The notes: a model not told the origin generated them from the sequence alone. Shown: positions 47,445-55,556, numbered from the stretch's first letter. The stretch is 64,000 bases of DNA from Bradyrhizobium sp. CB2312 (GCF_029714425.1 NZ_CP121668.1:2563501-2627500), one strand, 5' to 3'. Made by a program: numbers and translations.

Positions 47445-48037
47445 GGCCGATTTTCCTCGATGCCACCATCGGGGCCCATCGCGAATATCCTTGACCCGAC
47501 GCGGCGGGCTTGAGCGTTGTCGTGGGTGCTCCAGATGACGCTGGTTCCATTCGAAATGCGTTCGGCGATCAAGGATTCCACTGCAGCAGCGGATGCAGAG
47601 TCGAGCGCCGAGGTTGGCTCGTCGAGCAGAAGCACCCGCGATCGCAGCATGAGCGCCCGCACCAGCCCCAATCGCTGTCTCTCGCCGGTCGAAAGTCTTT
47701 GGATCAGCCAAGGTCCGCAGTCGTCCGGCAGTCCCAAACGTTTGACTAGCGGCAGGGCATCATCCCAGCCGCTAAAGTGATCTTGCACGGTGTCCGACCA
47801 CCAGCCAGGCTCGGCTGCGAGATAGGTCACTCGTTTTCGCCAGGCGGGGGCGGGCATCGCCTCTCTGAGCGTTCCGTCCAGCTTGACCGTGCCTTCGTTG
47901 GGATCGAGATCCGCGATGGAGCGGAGCAGCAAGGTCTTTCCTGCTCCGGAAGGCCCTTGCAGGGCGACGCATTCACCGTCCTGCAAGTCGAACGACACGG
48001 AGATGTGCAGGCGCTTGAGCCCGCGGACCGTCAGCAT
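47441..48037 (-). CDS. FetA-like ABC exporter ATP-binding protein
   Basis: This encodes 198 residues. Walker A is GPSGAGKT (about 29-36), the signature is LSTGERQR (about 115-122, with STG in place of SGG), Walker B is [13 protein letters not shown], and the switch His is in IWSTHD. Short ATPases of this size with an adjacent UPF0014 permease are FetA-like. It overlaps FetB by 4 bases and ends 4 bases after the ATP-grasp gene. Confidence 0.85.
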   Translation of the reverse strand: MLTVRGLKRLHISVSFDLQDGECVALQGPSGAGKTLLLRSIADLDPNEGTVKLDGTLREAMPAPAWRKRVTYLAAEPGWWSDTVQDHFSGWDDALPLVKRLGLPDDCGPWLIQRLSTGERQRLGLVRALMLRSRVLLLDEPTSALDSASAAAVESLIAERISNGTSVIWSTHDNAQARRVGSRIFAMGPDGGIEENRP

Positions 48038-48040
48038 GCG

Positions 48041-49075
48041 TCAAAGCTTAAGCTGCAGCCGGTCGGCAACCCGCCTGGCGATCTCCGTCGGCGCCTCGTT
48101 CGGGTAGGGATGCACCGAGCTGACATTGATCTCGCCGAGCACGTAGCTGTCGCTCCCATCGGCCTGGACGGGGCCGAGCATGAAGTCGGCGTCCCAGATC
48201 GCGGGGAGGTCATCTCGCGCGATGTCCAGCAGCGAGGTTAACTGTGGCGTCCACTCGTCCTCCATCAACCGACGCAGCCGCTGGAAGCGGGGGTCTGCGT
48301 TCGACGTGTAGAGCCGCGGTCCGGCTTCGGAACGCGCGGCCGGCGAGTCGACCAGGGCTTTGACTTTGTGATGGCCGAAGCCGGCGCAGCGATCGCCTGC
48401 CATGTAGCAGCGGACCACGCCCTCGCTCAGGCGAGGCTGGAACGCTTGGTCGATCACGCTGCCGTTCTCGAAATACTCCGCGCAGCGACGGAGAAATTCA
48501 TCCAGCGTCAGTTCCTCGGGCGCGTCCTTGGTCGCGTCCAGCACTTTTATCATGGGAGAGGTCGGCAGCTTCTCGACCTTCCAGACGCCTTGGCCGCCGT
48601 TGCCCCGGTTGCGCTTGATCACGCGCGGGCCGGTGGCGAGCCGCGCCGGCAACTCGGCGCGCATGGCCGCGGCGGTTTGATAGAGCGCCGTGTCTGATCC
48701 CCAGCCCATCGAGCGGGTACGATAGAGGACCTCCTTGGTGCCCATCTTGAGGATGACATCGGGATGGGCGCTGACCCACACGCCCCGCGCGGCGACGTCG
48801 CGCAGCAGGGCGTCGAGACCGGCGCGGTTTCGGCCGTCTTGAATCGGGTTGACCCAGACGAGTACGCCGTCCACTGCGAGCAGTTGTTCGCGGACGGCGT
48901 CGGCGAAGCTTTCGTCGTAGATTGCGGGGCGCCCATCGACGCCGACGGCGGCGAGCGCCTCGAAGACGTCGACGAAGCGGCCGTTTTTCGAGGTCGCGTC
49001 TCGACGCGCGACGGCGTCTCCTCGCGAGAGGATGGCGACGGTACGTCGGGGAGAGGGTTGTTTTTCGGTATCCAT
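48041..49075 (-). CDS. Cj0069-family ATP-grasp-like protein
   Basis: This encodes 344 residues. Sequence features fit the Cj0069 family: RRTVAILSRGDAV at the start, DVFEALAAVGV, VDGVLVWVNPIQDGRNRAGLDALLRDVAARGVWVSAHPDVILKMGTKEVLYRTR, RVIKRNRGNGGQGVWKVE (ATP-grasp lysine-glycine loop), ADFMLGPVQADGSDSYVLGEINVSSVHPYP with the metal-binding E-I-N. ATP-grasp enzymes join a carboxylate to an amine or thiol; the substrate is not known. It probably shares a transcript with the FetAB-like exporter, which may export its product or a metal-linked compound. Confidence 0.83.
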   Translation of the reverse strand: MDTEKQPSPRRTVAILSRGDAVARRDATSKNGRFVDVFEALAAVGVDGRPAIYDESFADAVREQLLAVDGVLVWVNPIQDGRNRAGLDALLRDVAARGVWVSAHPDVILKMGTKEVLYRTRSMGWGSDTALYQTAAAMRAELPARLATGPRVIKRNRGNGGQGVWKVEKLPTSPMIKVLDATKDAPEELTLDEFLRRCAEYFENGSVIDQAFQPRLSEGVVRCYMAGDRCAGFGHHKVKALVDSPAARSEAGPRLYTSNADPRFQRLRRLMEDEWTPQLTSLLDIARDDLPAIWDADFMLGPVQADGSDSYVLGEINVSSVHPYPNEAPTEIARRVADRLQLKL

Positions 49076-49321
49076 GCGCAAGCTCCACGTGTTGCGTGCT
49101 GCGCAGAACTTGGACCGAAGTCTCGCCGGGAGTCTGCTTGATCCCGCTCGGGCAGTCTACGTGAGGTCGCGCGGCCCCATCAAGTGGTCATTCTCCGGAT
49201 GCAAAGTCAGGTGCAGCGCCGAGATCAATTTCGTTCCATTCGATAGCCAAAAATCTTCGTGACGTCGGTCCAGAATTGCTTGGAATCCTTCAGCACACGC
49301 GGGTTGACAGCCCCGCCATCT

Positions 49322-49407
49322 GGGCTTTTATTCGCGCCACGGGGAAATGCGATCTCCCCGCGAGGCGTCATGCCCAAGAATCGCGTCCTGATCACCAAGG
49401 GCGCAGC
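49322..49407 (+). ncRNA. structured leader RNA upstream of chrB (chrB-type cis-regulatory motif)
   Basis: The leader can form GGGC/GCCC (49322-49325 with 49372-49375), enclosing a GGGGA/TCCCC hairpin (49341-49345 with 49355-49359) whose loop GCGAT (49349-49353) is complementary to ATCGC (49380-49384), an H-type pseudoknot, plus a small GGC-GTCAT-GCC hairpin. The core is nearly identical to a second copy at 56056 before an ABC operon, with the same spacing to the start codon (AGGGCGCAGCATG versus AGGACGCAGCATG). I recall chrB RNA motifs being described upstream of chrB genes, but this could not be checked. Its ligand or trigger is unknown. Confidence 0.6.
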
Positions 49408-49456
49408 ATGTCAGCATCGTACACCTCCATTTCACCGGACAAACTGTTTCGATTGA
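49370..49456 (+). CDS. possible leader peptide overlapping the chrB start
   Basis: An ATG inside the leader RNA opens 28 codons beginning MPKNRVLITKGAACQ and overlapping the chrB start in another frame. The second leader has a matching frame beginning MPKHRVRISEKDAAC at 56090. Similarity may only reflect conserved RNA. No good ribosome-binding site is evident, so a translated leader is a weak hypothesis. Confidence 0.25.
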   Translation: MPKNRVLITKGAACQHRTPPFHRTNCFD

Positions 49457-50229
49457 TAGGCACGGCGGCCGCGCCGACGCTCATCGATGTACGCATCGAC
49501 GAGGACTTCTCTGCTGATCCGCGCCTGATTCCCGCCGCGGTGCGGCGCTCGCAACTCGACGTTCAGGACTGGGCCTCTCGCCTGACGGGCCAGTCCGTTG
49601 TCGTGGTCTGTCACAAGGGCAAGAAGCTCAGCGAAGGCACCGCGGCCTGGCTCCGCTGCGGCAAGGTCTCGGCCGAGATTCTCGAAGGTGGCCGTCTCGG
49701 CTGGAAGCAAGCAAACCATCCGACGGTCCCAGCCAACAAGATCCCGAAGCGCGACGGGCGTGGTCGCACGGTATGGGTCACGCGAGCGCGTCCCAAGATC
49801 GATCGCATCGCCTGCCCATGGCTAATCCGCCGTTTCGTCGATCCCACTGCCCAATTCCTGTTCGTCGCGCCGGCCGAGGTCGAAGCCGTGGCCGAGCGCT
49901 TCGAGGCCACGCCGTTCGATGTCGAGAACGTGTTCTGGAGCCACCGCGGTGAACTCTGCACCTTCGACGTGCTGGTCAAGGAGTTCTGCCTGTCGTCGCC
50001 CCCGCTAGAACGGCTCGCGACGATGGTCCGCGCCGCCGACACGGGGCGGCTTGATCTGTCTCCAGAGGCACCGGGCCTGCTCGCAGCCTCGCTCGGCCTG
50101 TCGCGCATGTTCGATGACGACCTTGAGCAGTTGAACGCGGGTTTCCTGCTCTACGACTCGTTCTACCGATGGTGTCGCGACGCGACCAAGGAGACGCACA
50201 ACTGGCCGACCAACAAGGCCAAAGCCTGA
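49408..50229 (+). CDS. chrB: chromate resistance protein ChrB (rhodanese-like domain plus ChrB domain)
   Basis: This encodes 273 residues. The N-terminal rhodanese-like part (about 1-115) has LIDVRIDEDF and VVVCHKGKKLSEGTAAWLR, with Cys at the usual active-site loop. The C-terminal ChrB domain begins TVWVTRARPKIDRIACPWLIRRFVDPTAQFLFVAP and runs to SFYRWCRDATKETHNWP. ChrB proteins usually regulate or support chromate export by ChrA, which is not in this window. The ATG at 49408 is placed right after the conserved leader. Role in chromate response is family knowledge; here it leads an operon of envelope proteins. Confidence 0.9.
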   Translation: MSASYTSISPDKLFRLIGTAAAPTLIDVRIDEDFSADPRLIPAAVRRSQLDVQDWASRLTGQSVVVVCHKGKKLSEGTAAWLRCGKVSAEILEGGRLGWKQANHPTVPANKIPKRDGRGRTVWVTRARPKIDRIACPWLIRRFVDPTAQFLFVAPAEVEAVAERFEATPFDVENVFWSHRGELCTFDVLVKEFCLSSPPLERLATMVRAADTGRLDLSPEAPGLLAASLGLSRMFDDDLEQLNAGFLLYDSFYRWCRDATKETHNWPTNKAKA

Positions 50230-50297
50230 CCGGGCTGACTTTACGGCAGGCAAGGCTACGAACGACCTGGGGCAGGGACAAAACCAGGAGAACCAAC

Positions 50298-50531
50298 ATG
50301 CGAACACGGACAGTCCTTCAGGCAACCATCTTGCTCGCGATAGCGAGCGTTTGGTCACCCGCCCACGCCCTGACCCAGGAGGAGCTCGTCGCAAAGATCC
50401 AGGCGGCCGGCTACTCGCAGGTGAGGGACATCAAGTCGACGGCAGAAGGCACGACCGCCAAGGCGATGAAGAACGGCAAGGAAGTCCGGCTCGTCGTCGA
50501 CAGCAGCGGCCAGATCAAAGAGCGAAACTGA
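50298..50531 (+). CDS. small periplasmic PepSY-like protein
   Basis: This encodes 77 residues with a signal peptide (MRTRTVLQATILLAIASVWSP, cleavage after AHA). The mature part is LTQEELVAKIQAAGYSQVRDIKSTAEGTTAKAMKNGKEVRLVVDSSGQI, the beta-alpha-beta pattern of PepSY-type domains. AGGAG precedes ATG 50298. It follows chrB by 68 bases and likely shares its transcript. Such proteins are often modulators of envelope enzymes; the function here is unknown. Confidence 0.75.
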   Translation: MRTRTVLQATILLAIASVWSPAHALTQEELVAKIQAAGYSQVRDIKSTAEGTTAKAMKNGKEVRLVVDSSGQIKERN

Positions 50532-50545
50532 GTTCGAGGAGCAGT

Positions 50546-51460
50546 ATGATGAAACGGACAATTCACGCGCTGATTGCGCTCGGCGCATGTATCCTGGCAC
50601 CTGCTTTCGGCTCTTTCGTTTCGCCGGCGCGTGCGCAGAGCGTCGACTGGCAGAAGGTCGACGAGACGCTGGGGCGGAAGGCTGCCGTCTCGGACGACGT
50701 CCACCGCTACGGCTTTCCCCGGACCGATCTGCCCGTGACGCTGGATGGGGTCACGATCAAGCCGGCGCTGGCGCTCGGTGGCTGGGTCGCGTTCAAGCCA
50801 GGGCACGGCGGCGCTATGGTCATGGGCGACCTTGTGCTGCTCGAGACCGAGATCAATCCCGTGATGGCGAAGATGATCGCGAGCGGTCTCGAAATCACCG
50901 CCGTGCACAATCATCTGCTGCGCGCGAGCCCGGCGACCTTCTACATGCACGTCGCCGGCAACGGCGATCCCGTCAAGCTGGCCTCGGCGATCCACGACGC
51001 GCTCGCCGAAAGCAAGACCCCGCTGACGGCCGCAGCACCGTCCAGCCCGCCGCCGGCCGTCGATCTCGACACGGCGAAGCTCGACCAGATCATCGGCGTG
51101 AAGGGACAGGCCAACGGCGGCGTCTATCAGTTCAACGTCAAGCGGCGAGACCCGATCATGCAGGACGGCATGCCGTTGACCCCCGTCGGCCCGATGGGCG
51201 TCGCGATCGGTATCAATTTCCAGCCGACCGGCGGCGGGAAGGCGGCCATCACGGGTGACTTCGTGCTGACGGGCGACGAGGTGAACCCGGTCATCCTGGC
51301 CCTGCGGACGCACGGCATCGAGGTCACGGCGCTTCACAGCCATATGCTGGATGAGCAGCCGCGGCTCTTCTTCATGCATTTCTGGGCGAACGACGACGCC
51401 GTCAAGCTGGCCGAGGGCTTGCGTGCGGCGCTCGACAAGACGGCAAGCACGAAAAGCTGA
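50546..51460 (+). CDS. DUF1259 (LppY/LpqO) domain protein with two repeats
   Basis: This encodes 304 residues. The signal peptide covers about 1-31 (core ALIALGACILAPA). Two repeats of about 120 residues follow: the first around GWVAFKPGHGGAMVMGDLVLLETEINPVMAKMIASGLEITAVHNHLLRASPATFYMH split into its motifs, the second around ITGDFVLTGDEVNPVILALRTHGIEVTALHSHMLDEQPRLFFMHFW. Both keep the V-T-A-L/V-H-x-H motif, a likely metal site. It is secreted or periplasmic. It starts 14 bases after the PepSY-like gene and belongs to the chrB operon. Confidence 0.85.
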   Translation: MMKRTIHALIALGACILAPAFGSFVSPARAQSVDWQKVDETLGRKAAVSDDVHRYGFPRTDLPVTLDGVTIKPALALGGWVAFKPGHGGAMVMGDLVLLETEINPVMAKMIASGLEITAVHNHLLRASPATFYMHVAGNGDPVKLASAIHDALAESKTPLTAAAPSSPPPAVDLDTAKLDQIIGVKGQANGGVYQFNVKRRDPIMQDGMPLTPVGPMGVAIGINFQPTGGGKAAITGDFVLTGDEVNPVILALRTHGIEVTALHSHMLDEQPRLFFMHFWANDDAVKLAEGLRAALDKTASTKS

Positions 51461-51480
51461 CGCAAAGGGAAGACCGAGCG

Positions 51481-51660
51481 ATGCGAGCGTTCATGATGAT
51501 GTTCATGGTTGCAGCCGGCGTGCTGGCGAGCATAAACGTCGCGATCGGCCAGACCAGTTGCAAGGTCTGCGCCGATCAGCAGAAGGCCTGCATGAAGAAC
51601 TATGCGGGGCCGACCTGCAAGTCCGAGTACCAGATGTGCATGAAGTCCTGCAAAAAATGA
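51481..51660 (+). CDS. small secreted cysteine-rich protein
   Basis: This encodes 59 residues. The signal is MRAFMMMFMVAAGVLASINVAIG, and the mature peptide of about 36 residues contains six cysteines (SCKVCADQQKACM, TCKSEYQMCMKSC), spaced as in disulphide- or metal-binding peptides. It overlaps the next gene by 4 bases (ATGA) and follows the DUF1259 gene by 20 bases. Metal binding would suit a chrB operon but is inference. Confidence 0.65.
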   Translation: MRAFMMMFMVAAGVLASINVAIGQTSCKVCADQQKACMKNYAGPTCKSEYQMCMKSCKK

Positions 51661-52100
51661 CGCGCCGCGCTGGACGTGTTGGGATAAGGCGGGTGCTGCT
51701 CGGACTTGCGGTGTTGGCTGGCGGTCTGACGTCCGACCGCGTGGCCGCCGCAGATGCACGCAAGCTCTCAGGCTTGCAGATCAAAGCTAGGCTTGCGGGC
51801 ATGCAGCTCACAGATGAAGTGCACTATCGCTTCGTCTACGAGCGTGACGGTACGCTGAGGAGTTATGCGATGGGCACGAAGAAGATCGGGAAATGGTCCA
51901 TCGAAAAGGATGAGCTATGCCTTTGGCTCGGCGAGCATGACGATGGTTGCTACGCAGTGACGGCGAGGGGCGAGCGGCTGGAATTGGTACCATCAGGAAT
52001 CGGGGGCGCGCTCGACGGATCGTCCAGCCCGCAGAACACAATTAAAGGGGCACGACGGCGAACCGGCCGGCGGGTTTGCCTCGCCGCCTGCGGCGGATAG
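51657..52100 (+). CDS. secreted hypothetical protein, beta-rich
   Basis: This encodes 147 residues. N-terminal region RRVLLGLAVLAGGLTSDRVAAADA is a signal peptide. The mature part, LSGLQIKARLAGMQLTDEVHYRFVYERDGTLRSYAMGTKKIGKWSIEKDELCLWLGEHDDGCYAV, has the look of a lipocalin-like or periplasmic sensor barrel common in Bradyrhizobium (G-x-W-x-x-E-x-D-x-L-C motif). The C-terminal 20 residues are basic and dissimilar; a frame change near the end is possible. Its end overlaps no gene but faces the GST gene tail-to-tail. Confidence 0.65.
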   Translation: MTRRAGRVGIRRVLLGLAVLAGGLTSDRVAAADARKLSGLQIKARLAGMQLTDEVHYRFVYERDGTLRSYAMGTKKIGKWSIEKDELCLWLGEHDDGCYAVTARGERLELVPSGIGGALDGSSSPQNTIKGARRRTGRRVCLAACGG

Positions 52101-52124
52101 CTTCCGCGGCAAGGTTCTTCGTGA

Positions 52125-52814
52125 TCAATACTTCGGCCGGTGCGAAGTGGCCCATTCGCGCGCGTGTTCGATCGGCAGGCGCTGCACTGCCGCGCGCACC
52201 TTTTGCGTTGCCAGCAGATTGTCCATGCGCTCCCGCCAGCGGCAGAATGCTGGGAACTTCGGATACATCGATTGCCCCTCGGCTGTCAGGCTGAACGCGA
52301 AGGTGCTCGGCAGCAGGTAGAAGTCCGCGATCGACAGTTCGTCGCCCAGCAGGAAGTTCTTGCCATGGGCGAGCTGGCCTTCGGCCACCGCAAGTCCGGT
52401 CTCGACCTTGGGCAACGCGTGGGCCACGACCTTCTCGTCGGAGGCAATGCCGAGTTCGGGGAAAACCAGGCGCTCGTGCGTCACGTGGTAAATCATGTAG
52501 GGGTAGTAGTAGGAATTGACCGCGCTGATCCACTGGTTCATGCGCGCCCGCGCCTTGATGTCCTTGGGCGTCAGCGACGGGCCGCCGAAGGCTTCGTCGA
52601 CATAAGCGGCTATCGCGCTCGTCTCGTAGATAGTGAGATCGCCATGTTCGAGGATCGGCACGCGCTTGAACGGGTGCAGCCCCAGATGATCGGGCTTGCC
52701 CATGACCGGCTCGAGGTCGTGGAAGCGGTAAGCGACGTCCTTGTGTGTCAGGATCAGTCTGACGATGTTGACGAAGGTGCTGCGTGGAAAGCCGTAGACG
52801 ATCGGATCAGACAT
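52125..52814 (-). CDS. glutathione S-transferase family protein
   Basis: This encodes 229 residues. The thioredoxin-like N-terminal domain begins IVYGFPRSTFVNIVRLILTHKDVAYRFHDLEP with Ser at the usual catalytic position, then FKRVPILEHGDLTIYETSAIAAYVDEAF (cis-Pro and the glutathione-binding Glu-Ser/Thr). The helical C-terminal domain has NFLLGDELSIADFYLLP. Probably handles electrophiles. Lies 24 bases downstream (minus strand) of a DUF1127 gene and divergent from a LysR gene. Confidence 0.92.
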   Translation of the reverse strand: MSDPIVYGFPRSTFVNIVRLILTHKDVAYRFHDLEPVMGKPDHLGLHPFKRVPILEHGDLTIYETSAIAAYVDEAFGGPSLTPKDIKARARMNQWISAVNSYYYPYMIYHVTHERLVFPELGIASDEKVVAHALPKVETGLAVAEGQLAHGKNFLLGDELSIADFYLLPSTFAFSLTAEGQSMYPKFPAFCRWRERMDNLLATQKVRAAVQRLPIEHAREWATSHRPKY

Positions 52815-52838
52815 CTTGGTTGTCTCCTGTAATTGGTC

Positions 52839-53087
52839 TCAGCGCCAGAAGGGCTTTGCGGCCTCTCGCAACACCTCGTCGCGCGTCAGGCCAAGGTCGT
52901 TGAGCAGATGCGGGTCGTCGGCGATCTCGCGCAAGGCGAGGCGTTGAAAAGGCCGGTCGAGCCAGTCCCACCACCTCGGTCGCCCAACGGGCGATGGTCT
53001 TTCTGAGCTGGATTGAGGAAGTGGCGTGGCAGCGTCCGCGGCCCGGACCGGCTGGATCGACGAAATGTCGGTTGACAGGATTGACAT
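52839..53087 (-). CDS. DUF1127 small protein
   Basis: This encodes 82 residues. The C-terminal DUF1127 pattern is RPFQRLALREIADDPHLLNDLGLTRDEVLREAAKPFWR, a short basic helix-turn motif found in many small alphaproteobacterial proteins, some implicated in stress and RNA handling. The start at ATG 53087 (MSILSTDISS) is preferred to that at 53132. It probably shares a transcript with the GST gene. Confidence 0.8.
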   Translation of the reverse strand: MSILSTDISSIQPVRAADAATPLPQSSSERPSPVGRPRWWDWLDRPFQRLALREIADDPHLLNDLGLTRDEVLREAAKPFWR

Positions 53088-53206
53088 CGACGGGCTCCAA
53101 ATCGCTTGAAATGCTTCTCTGGAGCTGTTCAATAGTATTGCGGGATGCTTCCCCGCAAAGCATCGTTTCTCGTGCTTGCCCTAGTTTTTCTCATGAAGTC
53201 GGTGCG

Positions 53207-54142
53207 ATGCGCCCACGCCTGCCGCCGCTCAATGCCCTGAAGGCCTTCGAAGCCGCCGCGCGCCACGAGAGTTTTACGCGCGCGGCTGAAGAGCTTTGCG
53301 TCACCCAGGGCGCGGTGAGCCATCAGGTGAAGGCGCTGGAAACTGAGCTCGCGGTCAAGCTGTTCAATCGTGAACGTCAGCGCCTGATCATCACCGAAGC
53401 GGGGCGCGATTATCTTTCGGTCGTGCGCGATGCGCTCGACCGAATCGCCATCGGCACCGAGCGGTTGTTGCAGCGACAGAATGCAGGCGTGCTCACGGTC
53501 TCGACGTCTCCGGATTTTGCCGCCAAATGGCTGGTGCACCGGCTCGGCCATTTTGCCGAGGCGCATACCGGCATCGACCTGCGCGTTTCTGCCACCCTTC
53601 ACCATGTAGACTTTGCGCGTGAGGAGGTGGACCTCGCGGTCCGCCACGGCGATGGCAATTGGCCAGGCCTAGATGCAATTAGGCTGTCGACGGAGCGGCT
53701 CTTTGCCGTATGCAGTCCAAAGCTCTTGTCGAATCGCCGTCGCATCGGGGGCGTCGCTGATATCCTCAAATTTCCCTTGATCCATCTCGACAGCCGATCC
53801 GACTGGGGGAACTGGTTGCGTGGTGTCGGTATCGAGGACGCCGGTGTCACACACGGGCCTGTGCTCAATCGTGCGAGCATGGTTATCGATGCCGCGATTA
53901 ATGGACAGGGCATCGCGCTCGCTCGAACGACGCTGGCTGCGTGGGATTTGATCAACGGTCGGCTGGCACTCGCATTTCCGGAGTCAACGCCGCTCTCCAA
54001 GACCTATTGGATCGTATGCCCGAAGGCCTCTGCGGCGCAGCCAAAGATCGCGACCTTTCGCGACTGGCTGCTCGCCGAGGCCTCAAACGACCTTCGTCAA
54101 CTCAAATCACTCGTCGGGACATCGAAGACGAAGCCGCGGTGA
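53207..54142 (+). CDS. LysR-family regulator, GcvA-like subgroup
   Basis: This encodes 311 residues. It opens MRPRLPPLNALKAFEAAARHESFTRAAEELCVTQGAVSHQVKALE, the characteristic LPPLNALRAFEAAARHxSFxxAAxEL start of GcvA-like regulators, followed by an inducer domain (VLTVSTSPDFAAKWLVHRLGHFAEAHTGIDLRVSATLHHVDFAREEVDLAVRHGDG, read in pieces). The ATG at 53207 is used, not the upstream frame from 52994. It is divergent from the DUF1127-GST pair and probably regulates it. Confidence 0.92.
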   Translation: MRPRLPPLNALKAFEAAARHESFTRAAEELCVTQGAVSHQVKALETELAVKLFNRERQRLIITEAGRDYLSVVRDALDRIAIGTERLLQRQNAGVLTVSTSPDFAAKWLVHRLGHFAEAHTGIDLRVSATLHHVDFAREEVDLAVRHGDGNWPGLDAIRLSTERLFAVCSPKLLSNRRRIGGVADILKFPLIHLDSRSDWGNWLRGVGIEDAGVTHGPVLNRASMVIDAAINGQGIALARTTLAAWDLINGRLALAFPESTPLSKTYWIVCPKASAAQPKIATFRDWLLAEASNDLRQLKSLVGTSKTKPR

Positions 54143-54302
54143 TTACCAAACTGTCGTACCCTGTGTGTTGACGCTCGTTGCGATCTTAAAGGTCGGCGAA
54201 CTCAGATCCTTTGGCGAGCGGTTGCGGCCGCTCTCACAGGACAGGAACAGAAGCCTCCAATCCTTTGTTTAGACATCGAGGGTCCAGCAAAGGAGAAGGA
54301 CC

Positions 54303-54722
54303 ATGATCACGAGCAAAATTACCATCTTGGGAGCGGTGCTGGCCTTCAGCACCACCTCAGTCTATGCGGGTCCCTGCGATACTGCGAGCCGCGATGCAGG
54401 ATCAGGAAACGTCCCGGGCTACACCGGGCAAACCACGGGTTCCACAGCAACGGATTCCAAGGAGCATCCGCCGACATCTTCCATGAGCAAGGCCTCGGAG
54501 CATACCGCGACGTCATCGCAAGACGCGCAGCGCCAGATGCAGAACCAGCCTACCGCCGCAGAGCAGTCAACGGCGACCAAGCCTGCACCTTCCGCACAGC
54601 AACCGGATAGGACAGCAGGCACCGTCGAGCAGACCCGTCCCGCGCCTACTGAACAGTCAAAGAAGGCGACGGCGGGCGCGGCGGAGCCCGCACCTTCCGA
54701 GAAAAAGGCGACGGACTGCTAG
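54303..54722 (+). CDS. secreted low-complexity protein
   Basis: This encodes 139 residues. The signal is MITSKITILGAVLAFSTTSVYAG. The mature part is low-complexity (Thr, Ser, Ala, Pro, Gln, Glu), starting PCDTASRDAGSGNVPGYTG and ending EKKATDC with a terminal Cys. A strong AAAGGAGAAGG lies before the ATG. Probably an extended envelope or extracellular protein; a 'G-N-V-P-G-Y-x-G-Q-T' segment is shared by similar proteins of Bradyrhizobium. The function is unknown. Confidence 0.65.
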   Translation: MITSKITILGAVLAFSTTSVYAGPCDTASRDAGSGNVPGYTGQTTGSTATDSKEHPPTSSMSKASEHTATSSQDAQRQMQNQPTAAEQSTATKPAPSAQQPDRTAGTVEQTRPAPTEQSKKATAGAAEPAPSEKKATDC

Positions 54723-55054
54723 AAGTGCGGGGAGAATCGGAGAGTATCGAGGGCTGGCCGAGCACCTTGGCCCTCGATCAGTCCCGCCGCAGATCACGCA
54801 TAAATAACTCAACAAATTTCATGTACTTGAGACAAAAAGGTCGCCTGTATTAATAGTCCGGGCCCGATGCTGGTCACTTCCATCTATAAGACGTCAGCAA
54901 ACGCGTTCTCGTGATCGTACAGTAAGGCTGTCTGACCTTAATTCATTGAACCGAACGGTAGCCCGTCAGTTAACCTGTATCACCGCTCGACAAGAGAGGC
55001 GTCGGTGACTGAGAGACCAATCGCGCTCCCGCCAGAGACGACAGGGAGAGCGCC
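54723..55054. other. intergenic stretch with no gene
   Basis: The sequence is relatively A/T-rich. A leader with GCGCTCCCGCC just before 55055 resembles one before 55339 and probably belongs to the next small gene's 5' region. No coding frame or RNA gene is supported. Confidence 0.35.
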
Positions 55055-55165
55055 ATGATCGACCACCCTGATTTCCATTCATATTCAATCCAAGCACGCA
55101 TCTGCCTTGGCGTCGCGATCTTCGGCGCCCTCCTCTTCATTGCAGTGGCGATGACCACCATCTAG
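55055..55165 (+). CDS. tiny single-span membrane protein
   Basis: ATG at 55055 opens 36 codons, MIDHPDFHSYSIQARICLGVAIFGALLFIAVAMTTI, with a polar start and one hydrophobic helix (about 16-36). ACAGGGAGAGCG precedes the ATG as a ribosome-binding site. Its leader shares GCGCTCCCGCC with that of the next small gene. The function is unknown. Confidence 0.5.
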   Translation: MIDHPDFHSYSIQARICLGVAIFGALLFIAVAMTTI

Positions 55166-55338
55166 CCCGCGCAGTAAGGCCGCCAGAAGACCGCTCGAGA
55201 GCCTCGAGTTTAGGTTTTTTCTGGCATCGCTTTCGTCCCGGATGCATACTTGTCACATCACCGCACGGCACCGTTGCTTCGATCGGTGATGAGAACGCCG
55301 GTTGCGCTCCCGCCCAAACACAGGGGAAGGAGAGTGCT

Positions 55339-55530
55339 ATGAGACGAAGATCATCCCACACATTTGACGACAATCTGAACGCGGAGAGAGCCCGCATCAT
55401 AGCGGAACTGGAAAACACACAGCCAGGACCCCAGCGCGATCTTTTGGAAAGCAAACTGCGCCAACTCGAAACCGCTTCTCATGTAGACGGGTGGCTGACG
55501 TCGCCGGGCCTGCAACCTCCTGAAGAATAG
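55339..55530 (+). CDS. 63-residue hypothetical protein
   Basis: The product, MRRRSSHTFDDNLNAERARIIAELENTQPG, then QRDLLESKLRQLETASHVDGWLTSPGLQPPE, is helical and ends in a W-L-x-S-P-G-L-Q-P-P motif that recurs in short Bradyrhizobium proteins. GGGGAAGGAGAG precedes the ATG. It is followed after 26 bases by another small gene in the same direction, so they are likely co-transcribed. Confidence 0.65.
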   Translation: MRRRSSHTFDDNLNAERARIIAELENTQPGPQRDLLESKLRQLETASHVDGWLTSPGLQPPEE

Positions 55531-55556
55531 GCCGCCTCTGTGCAAGGGGTCAGCAG

